Assembly: GCA_019057795.1 (NCBI GenBank)
Contig: JAHLWS010000041.1
Coordinates: 1-49,125, forward strand
Direction of reading: 5' to 3'
Source: Promethearchaeota archaeon
GTDB taxonomy: Archaea; Asgardarchaeota; Lokiarchaeia; Sigyniarchaeales; SOKP01
Length of the DNA stretch: 49,125 bases
Shown: positions 19,012 through 27,622 of the stretch, piece after piece
Numbering within the stretch: position 1 is the first letter of the stretch
Layout of the letters: every line of letters starts with the position of its first letter
The notes under the pieces: model-generated
What the model was told of the DNA's origin: nothing
Seen by the model: only the letters and a program-made list of their open reading frames with translations
Databases searched by the model: none
Translations under genes and position numbers: made by a program

Positions 19012-19023
19012 TTTATATTTAAA
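19012..19023 (-). promoter_or_regulatory. TATA box of the GIY-YIG module
   Basis: The minus strand reads TTTAAATATAAA, a strong archaeal box A, 64-75 bases upstream of the ATG at 18948. Predicted transcription start is near 18990. Confidence 0.5.
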
Positions 19024-19234
19024 CAAAAAATGATTTGAAATTTGATGATTTATTATTATTGATCGTTAATGTTCAGTCTCTTTTCATTTAGGCGGATGTT
19101 TTAAGTTATTTTTTAACCAAATTAAATCAAAATCTGATTTTTACAAAAAAAATTGAAGTTGTATAATAAAAATGTTTTTGAAGTATGGTATGAAGATTTA
19201 GTATAGAAATTAAGAATAAATTAAGGTGATTTAA

Positions 19235-19354
19235 ATCCCACTTAGTGAAGATGAGTATAATAACATGATTAAGCGGTGTCTACGGTGCTCGATAGATAAA
19301 AAGAATGTCTCTCTTATCCGTGAAATGCAAATGGATACCGCAACTCCAAATTAA
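19235..19354 (+). CDS. Out-of-frame N-terminus of the Fe-S protein (frameshifted)
   Basis: A frame open from 19235 reads IPLSEDEYNNMIKRCLRCS and carries on to a stop at 19352-19354. It supplies a C-x2-C pair that the main frame (19305 onward) lacks, while the main frame supplies CKWIP and CP for the rest of that cluster. The two join sensibly if one base is removed in an A-run near 19298-19302 or 19323-19325. GGTGAT at 19225-19230 lies four bases before the ATC at 19235; the first ATG in this frame, at 19265, is too far from it. Confidence 0.55.
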   Translation: MPLSEDEYNNMIKRCLRCSIDKKNVSLIREMQMDTATPN

Positions 19355-20576
19355 AAGTCAGAAATACGCAACAGCCTGTCCTGCAATAGATATGTATAAT
19401 TTTCATCCTTATAGTGGAGGAGGCAAGATCATTTTGGCGCTAGCTTTAGAAACAGGCAGAATTAAATTCTCAGAAGAACTTCGAGATATAGTTTATAAAT
19501 GTACTGCATGCGGTTCTTGTGATGTATCATGTAAATTTTTAAACACTCTGGAACCGCTAGAAATAATAATGAAGCTTAGAGAGAAATTGGTGGATGCCGG
19601 ATATGGACCTATGCCAGAACAACAACAATATATTAAATCTGTTAAAATTAATAATAATCCATACAATGAATCTCATAGAAATAGATTAGATTGGTTGCCT
19701 AATGACCTTAAAATTGATTCGGAAGCAAAAATTTTGTATTATGTTGGATGTACTTCCTCTTATCGAAGAAGAGAAATGGCAGTTGCCGCCGCGCGCATAT
19801 TGAATGCTGCTAGCGTTCCATTTAACATACTAATTGATAAAGAGTTCTGTTGCGGGAGCCCAGTATTAAGGACTGGCGATACTAAAACATTCGAGGAATT
19901 ACTCAATAAAAACATCGATGTTATAGAATCTAAAGGAATTGAAACCGTTGTTTTTTCCTGTGCGGGATGTTATGACACATTCAAAGTAGATTATCCATTA
20001 TATAAGGCGTATAAATTTCGAGTGCTTCATACCGTAGAATTTTTTAATGAATTAATTGATAATGGTCAAATAAAATTAACACATGAAGTGCCATTAACCG
20101 TCACCTATCACGATCCTTGCCATTTAGGAAGAAATGCAGAACGATATGAAGAATGGGGGGGTGATGTTGTCGATTTAATGCCTTTAGTATCTATTAATGT
20201 CCCCCCTAAACCAAAAAGAACTGGATCAAAAGGGGTTTATGAACCACCTAGAAATATTTTAAAGAAAATCCCAGGATTAAAATTTGTTGAAATGGAAAGA
20301 ATACGAGAATATTCTTATTGCTGTGGAGCTGGGGCAGGAGTAAAATCAGCGTTTCCAGAATTTGCTCTTAAAACGGCAAGAACAAGAATTATAGAAGCTG
20401 AAGATTCTGGAGCAGACACTTTAACTTCTGCTTGTCCATTTTGTTCTACTAATTTGCAAGATGGAATTGAAGAATCTGGTTCAAGTTTAAAATTTTATGA
20501 TATTAATGAATTATTAATAATGGCTTTAGGATTAAAACCGAATGGATTAAAAGATAGAAAACTGGAGGTTGCTTAA
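19305..20576 (+). CDS. GlcF/HdrD-like Fe-S oxidoreductase with two CCG domains
   Basis: The product passes electrons between a flavoprotein and another carrier. Visible ligands: C8 and C25 of an incomplete first cluster, C66-x2-C69-x2-C72-x3-C76 for a second, then two CCG domains: C149, C182-C183, C219-x2-C222, and C272, C339-C340, C377-x2-C380 as in heterodisulfide reductase HdrD and glycolate oxidase GlcF. The missing Cys pair of the first cluster lies upstream in another frame (19235-19354), so the true protein is longer by about 20-30 residues. The stop abuts the ATG of the flavoprotein at 20577, and GGAGGTT just before serves as its ribosome site: a clear GlcF-GlcD-like pair. Confidence 0.9.
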   Translation: MSLLSVKCKWIPQLQIKSQKYATACPAIDMYNFHPYSGGGKIILALALETGRIKFSEELRDIVYKCTACGSCDVSCKFLNTLEPLEIIMKLREKLVDAGYGPMPEQQQYIKSVKINNNPYNESHRNRLDWLPNDLKIDSEAKILYYVGCTSSYRRREMAVAAARILNAASVPFNILIDKEFCCGSPVLRTGDTKTFEELLNKNIDVIESKGIETVVFSCAGCYDTFKVDYPLYKAYKFRVLHTVEFFNELIDNGQIKLTHEVPLTVTYHDPCHLGRNAERYEEWGGDVVDLMPLVSINVPPKPKRTGSKGVYEPPRNILKKIPGLKFVEMERIREYSYCCGAGAGVKSAFPEFALKTARTRIIEAEDSGADTLTSACPFCSTNLQDGIEESGSSLKFYDINELLIMALGLKPNGLKDRKLEVA

Positions 20577-22166
20577 ATGGCCTTAAAAAAAGATATTCTT
20601 AATCAATTTGAAGCTATCGTTGGTTCAGACAATGTAAATGACGGTGAAGTAATAACAAATGTATATGCTTATAATTGGTGCATGGAAATTTTTAATTTTA
20701 TGAATGGAAAAGAGCCCTCTCCTTTTTCTGACACTCCTAAAGCCGTGATTCTTCCAGCTAATACTGAAGAAGTACAAAAGATTGTGAAATTATGTAATAA
20801 GTATAGTATAACATTTAAAGCTCAAAGTACCGGGTTGGGTCCATGGAATCAGCCATCTACCGATAATAGTATAATAGTTGATCTCCGAAGAATGAATAAT
20901 ATTATTAAGATCGACGAAAAAAATCTTTATGCTGTAATTGAACCTTATGTAAGTGGAGCTCAATTGCAAACAGAAATAATGAAATACGGTTTAAATTGTC
21001 ATATGCCTGGAGCAGGACCACAGGTATCCCCTCTTGCTAGCGCTACTTCTATGAATGGACCCGGATTTACATCCCCCTCCACAGGTCATAGTGCAAGAAA
21101 TGTTTTAGCGGTTGAATGGGTACTCCCAACGGGAGATATATTACGATTAGGATCTTTAGGCTTAAAAAAAAATCCTGATTGGTATAATGGGGATGGCCCA
21201 GGTCCTAGTTTAAGAGGAATTATGCGTGGATGGGCTGGAGCAAAATCAGGAATTGGTATATTTACCCAAGTGGCAATAAAATTATTTCCATACCCTTGTA
21301 GTACAAAATTTAATGTGACAGGAAATTCTCCCAACTATAATTTTGACATTCCAGATTTCATGAGACTTTATATCATAGACTGCGGAAGTTTTAAATATTT
21401 GGAAAAAGTCTTTTTACGAGTGGAAGAAGAAGAAATCTCGTTTATTTGTAGTCATTTATCTGGGTTCGCTACCATGGCAATTTTTGCAAATTCAATTGAT
21501 AATCTCATGGACAAATCATCAATTGGCATCATGAAAGTTCCAATAATTATTTTAATAGCTGCTCGAACTAAACGTGAATTTGATTATAAGCAAAAAGTCT
21601 TGAAAATGCTAATAGAAGAATTAAAATTAACTAACATAATTGGAACGAAATATATTCCCGAACCGATTTTTTACGCAGAAGCCTTACGTTCTAACTTAGG
21701 GCTTCACGGATTCATAACAACGGGAGGTTTTCAGAGTACCAAAGGAGGATGTGATACCGCAGCAATGTGTCTTCGAAGCACAAAGTCAAATATACGTTTA
21801 AAGAAGAAATACATAAAAAAGGGAGTAATTGCAAATGACTTTGGGGAAGGTACATGGATGAGTTCTTATGAATCAGGACATTTTTTCCATATGGAATCGC
21901 CTACAATGTTTGATCAAACAAATAAGAATAGTGTTGAAGGAATGGCAGAATATATGGAAAAAAGCAATGAATTAGATTTGCTCAAACACCTTGGTGCTCC
22001 ATTCTTCGTGGAAGGGGATAAAAACCATGATCTTTTTGGACCATATATGATGAATTATCATATTTGGTTAAGAAAGATTAAAGAAGAATTTGATCCGAAT
22101 AATATTGCTGATTCAGGATTTTACATATCTCCAAATAAAAACGAATTAGAAAAGCGAGGAAAATAA
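20577..22166 (+). CDS. FAD-binding oxidoreductase, GlcD-like
   Basis: A 529-residue VAO/PCMH-family flavoprotein. The FAD domain includes PKAVILPANTEEVQKIVKLCN, then KAQSTGLGPWNQPS, YAVIEPYVSGAQLQTE and GAGPQVSPLASAT, and the C-terminus has EEFDPNNIADSGFYIS. It starts immediately after the stop of the Fe-S gene (no gap) and ends three bases before the SCP2-like gene, so the three are one operon. It likely oxidises a hydroxy acid or an acyl/alkyl compound with the Fe-S protein as electron acceptor. Substrate unknown; the SCP2-like neighbour hints at a hydrophobic one. Confidence 0.9.
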   Translation: MALKKDILNQFEAIVGSDNVNDGEVITNVYAYNWCMEIFNFMNGKEPSPFSDTPKAVILPANTEEVQKIVKLCNKYSITFKAQSTGLGPWNQPSTDNSIIVDLRRMNNIIKIDEKNLYAVIEPYVSGAQLQTEIMKYGLNCHMPGAGPQVSPLASATSMNGPGFTSPSTGHSARNVLAVEWVLPTGDILRLGSLGLKKNPDWYNGDGPGPSLRGIMRGWAGAKSGIGIFTQVAIKLFPYPCSTKFNVTGNSPNYNFDIPDFMRLYIIDCGSFKYLEKVFLRVEEEEISFICSHLSGFATMAIFANSIDNLMDKSSIGIMKVPIIILIAARTKREFDYKQKVLKMLIEELKLTNIIGTKYIPEPIFYAEALRSNLGLHGFITTGGFQSTKGGCDTAAMCLRSTKSNIRLKKKYIKKGVIANDFGEGTWMSSYESGHFFHMESPTMFDQTNKNSVEGMAEYMEKSNELDLLKHLGAPFFVEGDKNHDLFGPYMMNYHIWLRKIKEEFDPNNIADSGFYISPNKNELEKRGK

Positions 22167-22169
22167 AAT

Positions 22170-22574
22170 ATGAACGCTATAAATTTGGAGGAGAAAAAAA
22201 TAAGAGGTTTTGCAGGAATTATAGCAAAATCACTAGCTCCTTTAAACGAGAATGAGAAATTTAAAAAGAAATTTAGTGGAACAAATCTCCAATTCCTATT
22301 AAATGCTGTTAATGTAAATTTTGCAGCATTAATTATTATTGATTATGGCAAATTAAGAGTCGAAAGTATACCAAATAAGCCGAAAGAAAGTTTAAAAAAG
22401 AAAATAATTGGTTGGGACGCTTATTTAGAGATGGATACTCAGACATTTTTAGCGATATCCATGAAACGAATTACGATAATAGGCTTAGGAAAAAAAATTT
22501 TAACGCGAAAGGTGAAAATAAAAGGTATCAGAAAATTAATTATTTTGTTAAAAGTATTCTCATTGTTGAATTAA
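22170..22574 (+). CDS. SCP2-like lipid-binding domain protein
   Basis: The 134-residue product resembles the SCP-2 sterol-carrier fold: a central FAALIIIDYGKLRVES strand pair, WDAYLEMDTQTFLAISMKR, and a C-terminal KVKIKGIRKLIILLKVFSLL helix, corresponding to the family pattern of a substrate-binding strand set followed by a hydrophobic terminal helix. Such domains bind acyl chains, fatty acyl-CoA or other lipids. It is the last gene of the Fe-S/flavoprotein operon, three bases after the preceding stop. The match is moderate, from pattern only. Confidence 0.65.
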   Translation: MNAINLEEKKIRGFAGIIAKSLAPLNENEKFKKKFSGTNLQFLLNAVNVNFAALIIIDYGKLRVESIPNKPKESLKKKIIGWDAYLEMDTQTFLAISMKRITIIGLGKKILTRKVKIKGIRKLIILLKVFSLLN

Positions 22575-22665
22575 GATAATTAATAAAAATATTCAACATT
22601 ATAAACTAAAATAGAAATAAATTGAATTTTTAATTGAAAAATGAGTAAATAATAAGGTTTTAAAT

Positions 22666-23646
22666 ATGGGAAAAAAATCAAATCCAACAACATTTCAAGG
22701 TTCATTGAAAAAAAAATTTTATTTTGAAGGGTGGTATAATAAGTTAGTTGATAGTACAGCAGAGCATATTTATGCTATTATCCCTACAATTGCGCTGAAT
22801 AAAAAAGAAAAAACTTCACACGCATTTATACAATATTTAGACGGCATTAAAGCAACAGCTGAATATTTTAAATATCCCTTAGAAGAGTTTGAAAATCTTT
22901 CCAGCAAGAAATATGAGATTCGTATAGGAAAAAATTACTTCTCACTTGACAGAATTCATATTGAAATAGACCAACAAGGTCATATTATTAAAGGGGATCT
23001 CGAATATATAAATCCTATTTCGTGGCCTAAAAAATTTTTACAACCAGGAGTTATGGGTTGGTTTTCATATATGCCATTTATGGAAACTTATCATGGTATT
23101 GTTAGTATGAACCACAACATTAGGGGTACTTTAGAAATTAATGGAGCCTCCGTAAATTTTGATGGAGGTAAAGGGTATATGGAAAAGGATTGGGGAAAAT
23201 CCTTTCCTAGCGCATGGATATGGACGCAATCAAATCATTTTTCAAACCCAAACCTTTCTTTTATGTTCTCAATAGCGATAATACCCTTTTTGGGAATGCA
23301 ATTTAATGGTTTTCTTACCGCTCTCTGGCACGAGGGGAAATTTTACAAATTTGCAACTTATACTAGAGCAAAAGTTCGCTCAATAGAAATCGAAGTAGAT
23401 TCTATCCAAATTCAAATAGAAGATAAAAAGAATAGACTTGAATTTAAAATTTTCAAAAAAGGTAGTGATTTTGGTAATTTGAAAGCCCCTTCGTCAGGAG
23501 AAATGTTAGGTCATATTGCAGAGAGCATTAATTCTAAAATTGAATTAAAATTGTATAATAAAAAGGATAACCAATTAATTATTGACGATATAGGGGTAAA
23601 TGCGGGGTTAGAAATAAAGGATCCTGAGAAATTAGTTCCAAAATAG
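22666..23646 (+). CDS. Tocopherol cyclase-like (lipocalin-fold) protein
   Basis: A 326-residue protein with KKFYFEGWYNKLVD near the N-terminus and GGKGYMEKDWGKSFPSAWIWTQSNHF in the middle (about 165-190); these are the two hallmark motifs of the tocopherol cyclase family (Pfam Tocopherol_cycl). Family members of known function close the chroman ring of tocopherol in plants and cyanobacteria, which an anaerobic archaeon is not expected to do, so a different prenyl-lipid or quinone substrate, or a non-enzymatic lipid-binding role, is likely. No signal peptide is seen. It ends two bases before the converging gene at 23649. Confidence 0.8.
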   Translation: MGKKSNPTTFQGSLKKKFYFEGWYNKLVDSTAEHIYAIIPTIALNKKEKTSHAFIQYLDGIKATAEYFKYPLEEFENLSSKKYEIRIGKNYFSLDRIHIEIDQQGHIIKGDLEYINPISWPKKFLQPGVMGWFSYMPFMETYHGIVSMNHNIRGTLEINGASVNFDGGKGYMEKDWGKSFPSAWIWTQSNHFSNPNLSFMFSIAIIPFLGMQFNGFLTALWHEGKFYKFATYTRAKVRSIEIEVDSIQIQIEDKKNRLEFKIFKKGSDFGNLKAPSSGEMLGHIAESINSKIELKLYNKKDNQLIIDDIGVNAGLEIKDPEKLVPK

Positions 23647-23648
23647 AG

Positions 23649-24362
23649 TTAATTTTCTGGCTTTTTCTCTTCTAAAGATTTTTTAGAGAATAATCTCTTC
23701 TTTAATGTTACCATCGCTGTATCTTCGTCATATTCTAGTACACCAATCTTAGCTAATTCATGAACGGCTCTTAAAACCATAGCACCCGCAATCCCGGTGG
23801 TATTCTTGATTTGTTCACGCGACATTTTTTCCTTGTCACCGTGGAGCGTCAATAAAATTCTGTAGTGTGGTTGGCCTGACCATATTTCTTCAATAAGTAA
23901 CATCGTAATTGATAATAAAGCTTTAATTCTTCCAAAATCAAATTCCGCATCTTGACTTTCTTCTGCTATTTTCGCAAATTTTCTCAATTCTACTTTTAAG
24001 CTAGCGTATTCTTTTAATAATCTATGTTGTTCTTCCGATAGTGAACCTATTTTCTGATCTCTTTCTTGTTTTTCTTTTTCAAGCTGTTTAGTTGCTTCTT
24101 CCAGTTTTTTCTTTTCACTTTCTAAGTTAGTTTTTTCAAGTTCTAATTGTTTTTTATCGCCCTCTAACATTTTCGTAGCTTCTTCTAATTGATCTTTTTC
24201 TCCTTCAAGCAATTCTTTTTCCCGGCTAAGCTCTTCTTTATCCTTTTCTAAAACAATTAGCTCGTTTTTGGCAGTTTCTAAAACTTCTATAACTTTTTTA
24301 AAGCTTTCGGAAACAGAGCGAAGAGTGCCATCAATTATGTCTAAGGTTTTTTTTTCTGACAT
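23649..24362 (-). CDS. Coiled-coil protein with C-terminal winged-helix domain
   Basis: The 237-residue product has a near-perfect coiled coil over about 15-130, built from Glu/Lys/Leu heptads with repeated LE-x-EK/D-x-x-LE units. A C-terminal winged helix (about 178-225) includes MSREQIKNTTGIAGAMVLRAVHEL and IGVLEYDEDTAMVTLKKRLF. This is the build of a DNA-binding regulator or a chromosome-associated factor with a dimerising stalk. I do not recognise a named family. It is divergent from the membrane hydrolase gene at 24506, and the 143-base gap between them probably holds both promoters. Confidence 0.75.
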   Translation of the reverse strand: MSEKKTLDIIDGTLRSVSESFKKVIEVLETAKNELIVLEKDKEELSREKELLEGEKDQLEEATKMLEGDKKQLELEKTNLESEKKKLEEATKQLEKEKQERDQKIGSLSEEQHRLLKEYASLKVELRKFAKIAEESQDAEFDFGRIKALLSITMLLIEEIWSGQPHYRILLTLHGDKEKMSREQIKNTTGIAGAMVLRAVHELAKIGVLEYDEDTAMVTLKKRLFSKKSLEEKKPEN

Positions 24363-24505
24363 TAGAAATCACAATATATGTTTTTTAATTAATAAATATA
24401 AATTTAATTAAAATATATAATTTAAACATAAAATAAATTAAAACAATAACAAATTTGATTAACATTTGTATTTCTGAAATTAAATAAAATACTGGAACTT
24501 CTAAA

Positions 24506-26242
24506 ATGAGTATTATTGACAAGGAAGATGCCCAATTTTTTAAGAAAATAATGATTTTAATCGTTTTATTGGTGATCTCTCTTTCCTATTTAGTTTATGA
24601 TAAATCGATAAGTTACTCTCGTTACGAAAAGATCGAATACCAATCTTCTGGAGCTACTCTTTATGCGAATCTATATTACCCCGCAAAAAATTTAGGATTT
24701 CAAGAGCAAAGACCTTTAATTATTTATTGTCATGGAATAGGAAGTCAACGAGATTTTGATCTAAGAATTCCAATCGAATTCACTAAAAGGGGTTTTTATA
24801 TAGTAGCTTTAGATTATCAAGGCCATGGTGAAAGCGGGGGTAATATTATAAATATTGATCCAACTACAAATATACCGGCTTTAGCCCAAGATTGCTCTAA
24901 ACTACTGGATAAACTTGAAACATTACCTTTTTATTCAAATGTCAATACTTCTCAGATTGGTTTGATAGGGCATTCTTTAGGAGGGATGGTTGTACTTATG
25001 AATCAAGCGTTAGACCCACGCTTTAACATTACAGTTGCTTGGGCTCCTTTAGTAAATTTTGATCCTCAACAATTAGGTATCGTAAATACTAATAATTACG
25101 ATCCGTATATACCGGTAAACCTATTGAATAAAACCAACACAAACAATTTATTAATTATAATGCATGTGGATGATGAGGCACTAGATTTTACTAGTCAAGC
25201 ATTAGTAGCTCAAGATATAACAGATTGTACGGTAATTCCTATAACAGAACCTTTGATAGGTGGTGGACACCAATTATTTTCCAATTTGGTTTTAATCGAG
25301 TCAATTAAATGGTTCGAAAATTATTTCTTTAAATCTGAAACTATAAACGGACCAATAAATATTACTTTTCTTGTAAACTACGTTGTCCTTTTTGTCACTT
25401 TATTATTATTAGTTTTAATTGTTCTTTCTTTGATATCTTACACTTCAAAATTTTTCAGGGATAAGGAAGATATTATACAAAAAAATTCTGTAAAAAACGA
25501 TGTTCCCATATCAAAAATTAAGGTTAAGGCTAAAAAATTAAAGCAAATTTTAAAAATAATATTCTATACTACAATTTTTCTGGTTAATTGGGAGTTTTTT
25601 GAAAGATTATTTGGTTTTGGGGGTATTTTTTTAGCTTCGCTCAATATATCCATTATTTATTTTACAGTTAAATTAATTTATTATCTAAAAGATTTAAAAG
25701 AAAAAAGAGTAAAATTTGATATACATCAATTTAAAGAGTTAATTAAATCTGAATTTCAATTAAAATATTTTATCTATGTTATTTTTAGTAATGTTTATTT
25801 TATAGTAATATATTTAATATTAAGCTTTTCTTACCCCTTTGCTTTTATGTGGCCTTCCAATTTCTTAAACTTTTTTCTAGCGGCATGGATAGCATTTCCA
25901 ATATATTTCTCTATGGAAATTTTATATAGAAAAGTTATATATCCCCAGTTAAATTTCTTAAAAGATGAGCGAAAAAAATCTCTTTGGATAATTCTTATTG
26001 CAATTTACGTTCAAATCAATTTAATGACATTAACATGGACTTGGGCATTCTTTCCTTCAGTTATGTTTATGTATCTCATATTTTTATACGCGATAATTCA
26101 AAATACATTAATTTATGAAAATACTAAACGATTTAGTACCGTGATATTAAGCTCGTTTGACATAATACAGCTTTTCTTCGCTGCAGTAATTTCAAACGCC
26201 ATAGGAATTGGTGCAGCACTCCATTTATTCGTAAATATATAA
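24506..26242 (+). CDS. Membrane-anchored alpha/beta hydrolase with C-terminal multi-pass domain
   Basis: The 578-residue product starts with one membrane anchor (about 13-31), then an alpha/beta-hydrolase domain (about 40-275) with the oxyanion region YCHGIGS (74-80), the nucleophile elbow GHSLGG (Ser157), a candidate acid in HVDDEALDF (Asp222/223) and GGGHQLF (His255). From about 285 to the end there are some seven further hydrophobic segments. Serine hydrolases of this layout are probably lipases, esterases or peptidases at the membrane; the active domain should face outward if the single anchor is a signal anchor. The multi-pass C-terminal half is not one I can name. Confidence 0.85.
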   Translation: MSIIDKEDAQFFKKIMILIVLLVISLSYLVYDKSISYSRYEKIEYQSSGATLYANLYYPAKNLGFQEQRPLIIYCHGIGSQRDFDLRIPIEFTKRGFYIVALDYQGHGESGGNIINIDPTTNIPALAQDCSKLLDKLETLPFYSNVNTSQIGLIGHSLGGMVVLMNQALDPRFNITVAWAPLVNFDPQQLGIVNTNNYDPYIPVNLLNKTNTNNLLIIMHVDDEALDFTSQALVAQDITDCTVIPITEPLIGGGHQLFSNLVLIESIKWFENYFFKSETINGPINITFLVNYVVLFVTLLLLVLIVLSLISYTSKFFRDKEDIIQKNSVKNDVPISKIKVKAKKLKQILKIIFYTTIFLVNWEFFERLFGFGGIFLASLNISIIYFTVKLIYYLKDLKEKRVKFDIHQFKELIKSEFQLKYFIYVIFSNVYFIVIYLILSFSYPFAFMWPSNFLNFFLAAWIAFPIYFSMEILYRKVIYPQLNFLKDERKKSLWIILIAIYVQINLMTLTWTWAFFPSVMFMYLIFLYAIIQNTLIYENTKRFSTVILSSFDIIQLFFAAVISNAIGIGAALHLFVNI

Positions 26243-26352
26243 CTTATATTTTCTTTTAGTTTCAGATTCAAAATCTTTAATTAAGAACTAGTAATTACTA
26301 GTAATACTAATTTTAAAAAATTATTTTTATCTTCATCTTAAGGTGAATAAAT

Positions 26353-27597
26353 CTGGCTACAAATGACCAAACAACTAGTAAATCTATAAAAAAACGAAGA
26401 ATGATATTTGGAGTTTCAATTCCAGTATTTTTGATGGGATTAGTATCATTGTTTACAGATATTTCTAGCGAAAGTATTCAAAGCATATTACCTTTATTTA
26501 TTTTTGAAATTGGAGGAAGTGTGCTAATTTTAGGGCTAATTTCAGGAATTACAAATGCTATTGCGAACATTTTAAAGGGAATCACCGGCTGGATGAGTGA
26601 TAAAATAAACAAAAGAAAACCTTTTATTGTAGCTGGCTATTCCTTATCGAACCTTTCAAAACCATTAATAGGGTTGAGCCCTTCATGGGAAATGGTCTTA
26701 GGGTTAAAAGCAACAGATCGGGTAGGTAAAGGGTTGAGAACATCTTCGAGAGACACTCTTATTTCTTTTTACGCTACTAAAAAAGGAAAGGCATTTGGAT
26801 TGCATCGTGCTATGGATACATTAGGAGCGGTTCTTGGCTCATTACTTGCATTTCTATTATTGCTTTACGCGTGGAGCTTTTCACAAATAATATTTTTCTC
26901 AATAATTCCTGGATTAATTGCAATTGCCCTAATTCTTCCAGTTAAAGATGTTTCTCCAGAGGAGTTAGATAAAAAACTTGGAAAAAAAATTAGAAAAGAA
27001 AAGAGTGAAAAGATTGATAAAAATTTTATAAAATTAATCGTTATTCTTGGAGTTATTGAATTTGCCAGTTTAGATGTCGTATTTTTAATTATTAGAGCAA
27101 TAGATTATATTCCTTCCAATTTAATTTACCTTATACCCGTTTTTTATCTTATTTTGAACGTAGTTTATACAATTTTTTCTCCAATAAATGGCTCCTTGTC
27201 CGATAAAATTGGCCGAAAACCGATCATCGTGATCGGATTATCGATATTACTACTATCTTGCGTGATTTTAGCTTTTCCTATTGAAGTCTCTCTTTTTTCA
27301 ATAGTTTTAATTATTGTAATTTACATCATGCACGGTTTTTACCTAGCCTCTGTGGATCCAATCTCAAGAGCATTTATAGCTGACCTAGCAGGTGAAGAAA
27401 AAAGAGGACGAGCCTATGGATATTATTATTTGTCAGTCGGATTTATAAGTATGGTGGAAGCTTTAGTTTTTGGATATATATATAGCGTGTTTTCGTATAC
27501 TTGGGCGTTTATTTATATATCAATTTTATTAGTTGTATGTATTATTATTTTTACGATTACTGACTTTTCTAAAATCATAAAAAAAAGTGAAGCCTAA
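26353..27597 (+). CDS. Major facilitator superfamily transporter
   Basis: A twelve-segment MFS protein. The first half holds GWMSDKINKRKPFIVAGY (the loop 2-3 motif A, here GWMSDKINKRK) and the second half repeats it as GSLSDKIGRKPIIVIGLSI. DRVGKGLRTSSRDTLIS and GLHRAMDTLGAVLG place it near the tetracycline/quinolone-type (COG2271-like or YitG-like) drug-efflux group; the substrate is unknown. The first ATG is at 26401, but an earlier CTG at 26353 lies six bases after GGTGA (26342-26346) and would give LATNDQTTSKSIKKRR ahead of it, which looks like a normal charged N-terminus. I use that CTG; see findings. Confidence 0.85.
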   Translation: MATNDQTTSKSIKKRRMIFGVSIPVFLMGLVSLFTDISSESIQSILPLFIFEIGGSVLILGLISGITNAIANILKGITGWMSDKINKRKPFIVAGYSLSNLSKPLIGLSPSWEMVLGLKATDRVGKGLRTSSRDTLISFYATKKGKAFGLHRAMDTLGAVLGSLLAFLLLLYAWSFSQIIFFSIIPGLIAIALILPVKDVSPEELDKKLGKKIRKEKSEKIDKNFIKLIVILGVIEFASLDVVFLIIRAIDYIPSNLIYLIPVFYLILNVVYTIFSPINGSLSDKIGRKPIIVIGLSILLLSCVILAFPIEVSLFSIVLIIVIYIMHGFYLASVDPISRAFIADLAGEEKRGRAYGYYYLSVGFISMVEALVFGYIYSVFSYTWAFIYISILLVVCIIIFTITDFSKIIKKSEA

Positions 27598-27622
27598 GAA
27601 ATTGACGAGTTTTTAAATAGAA

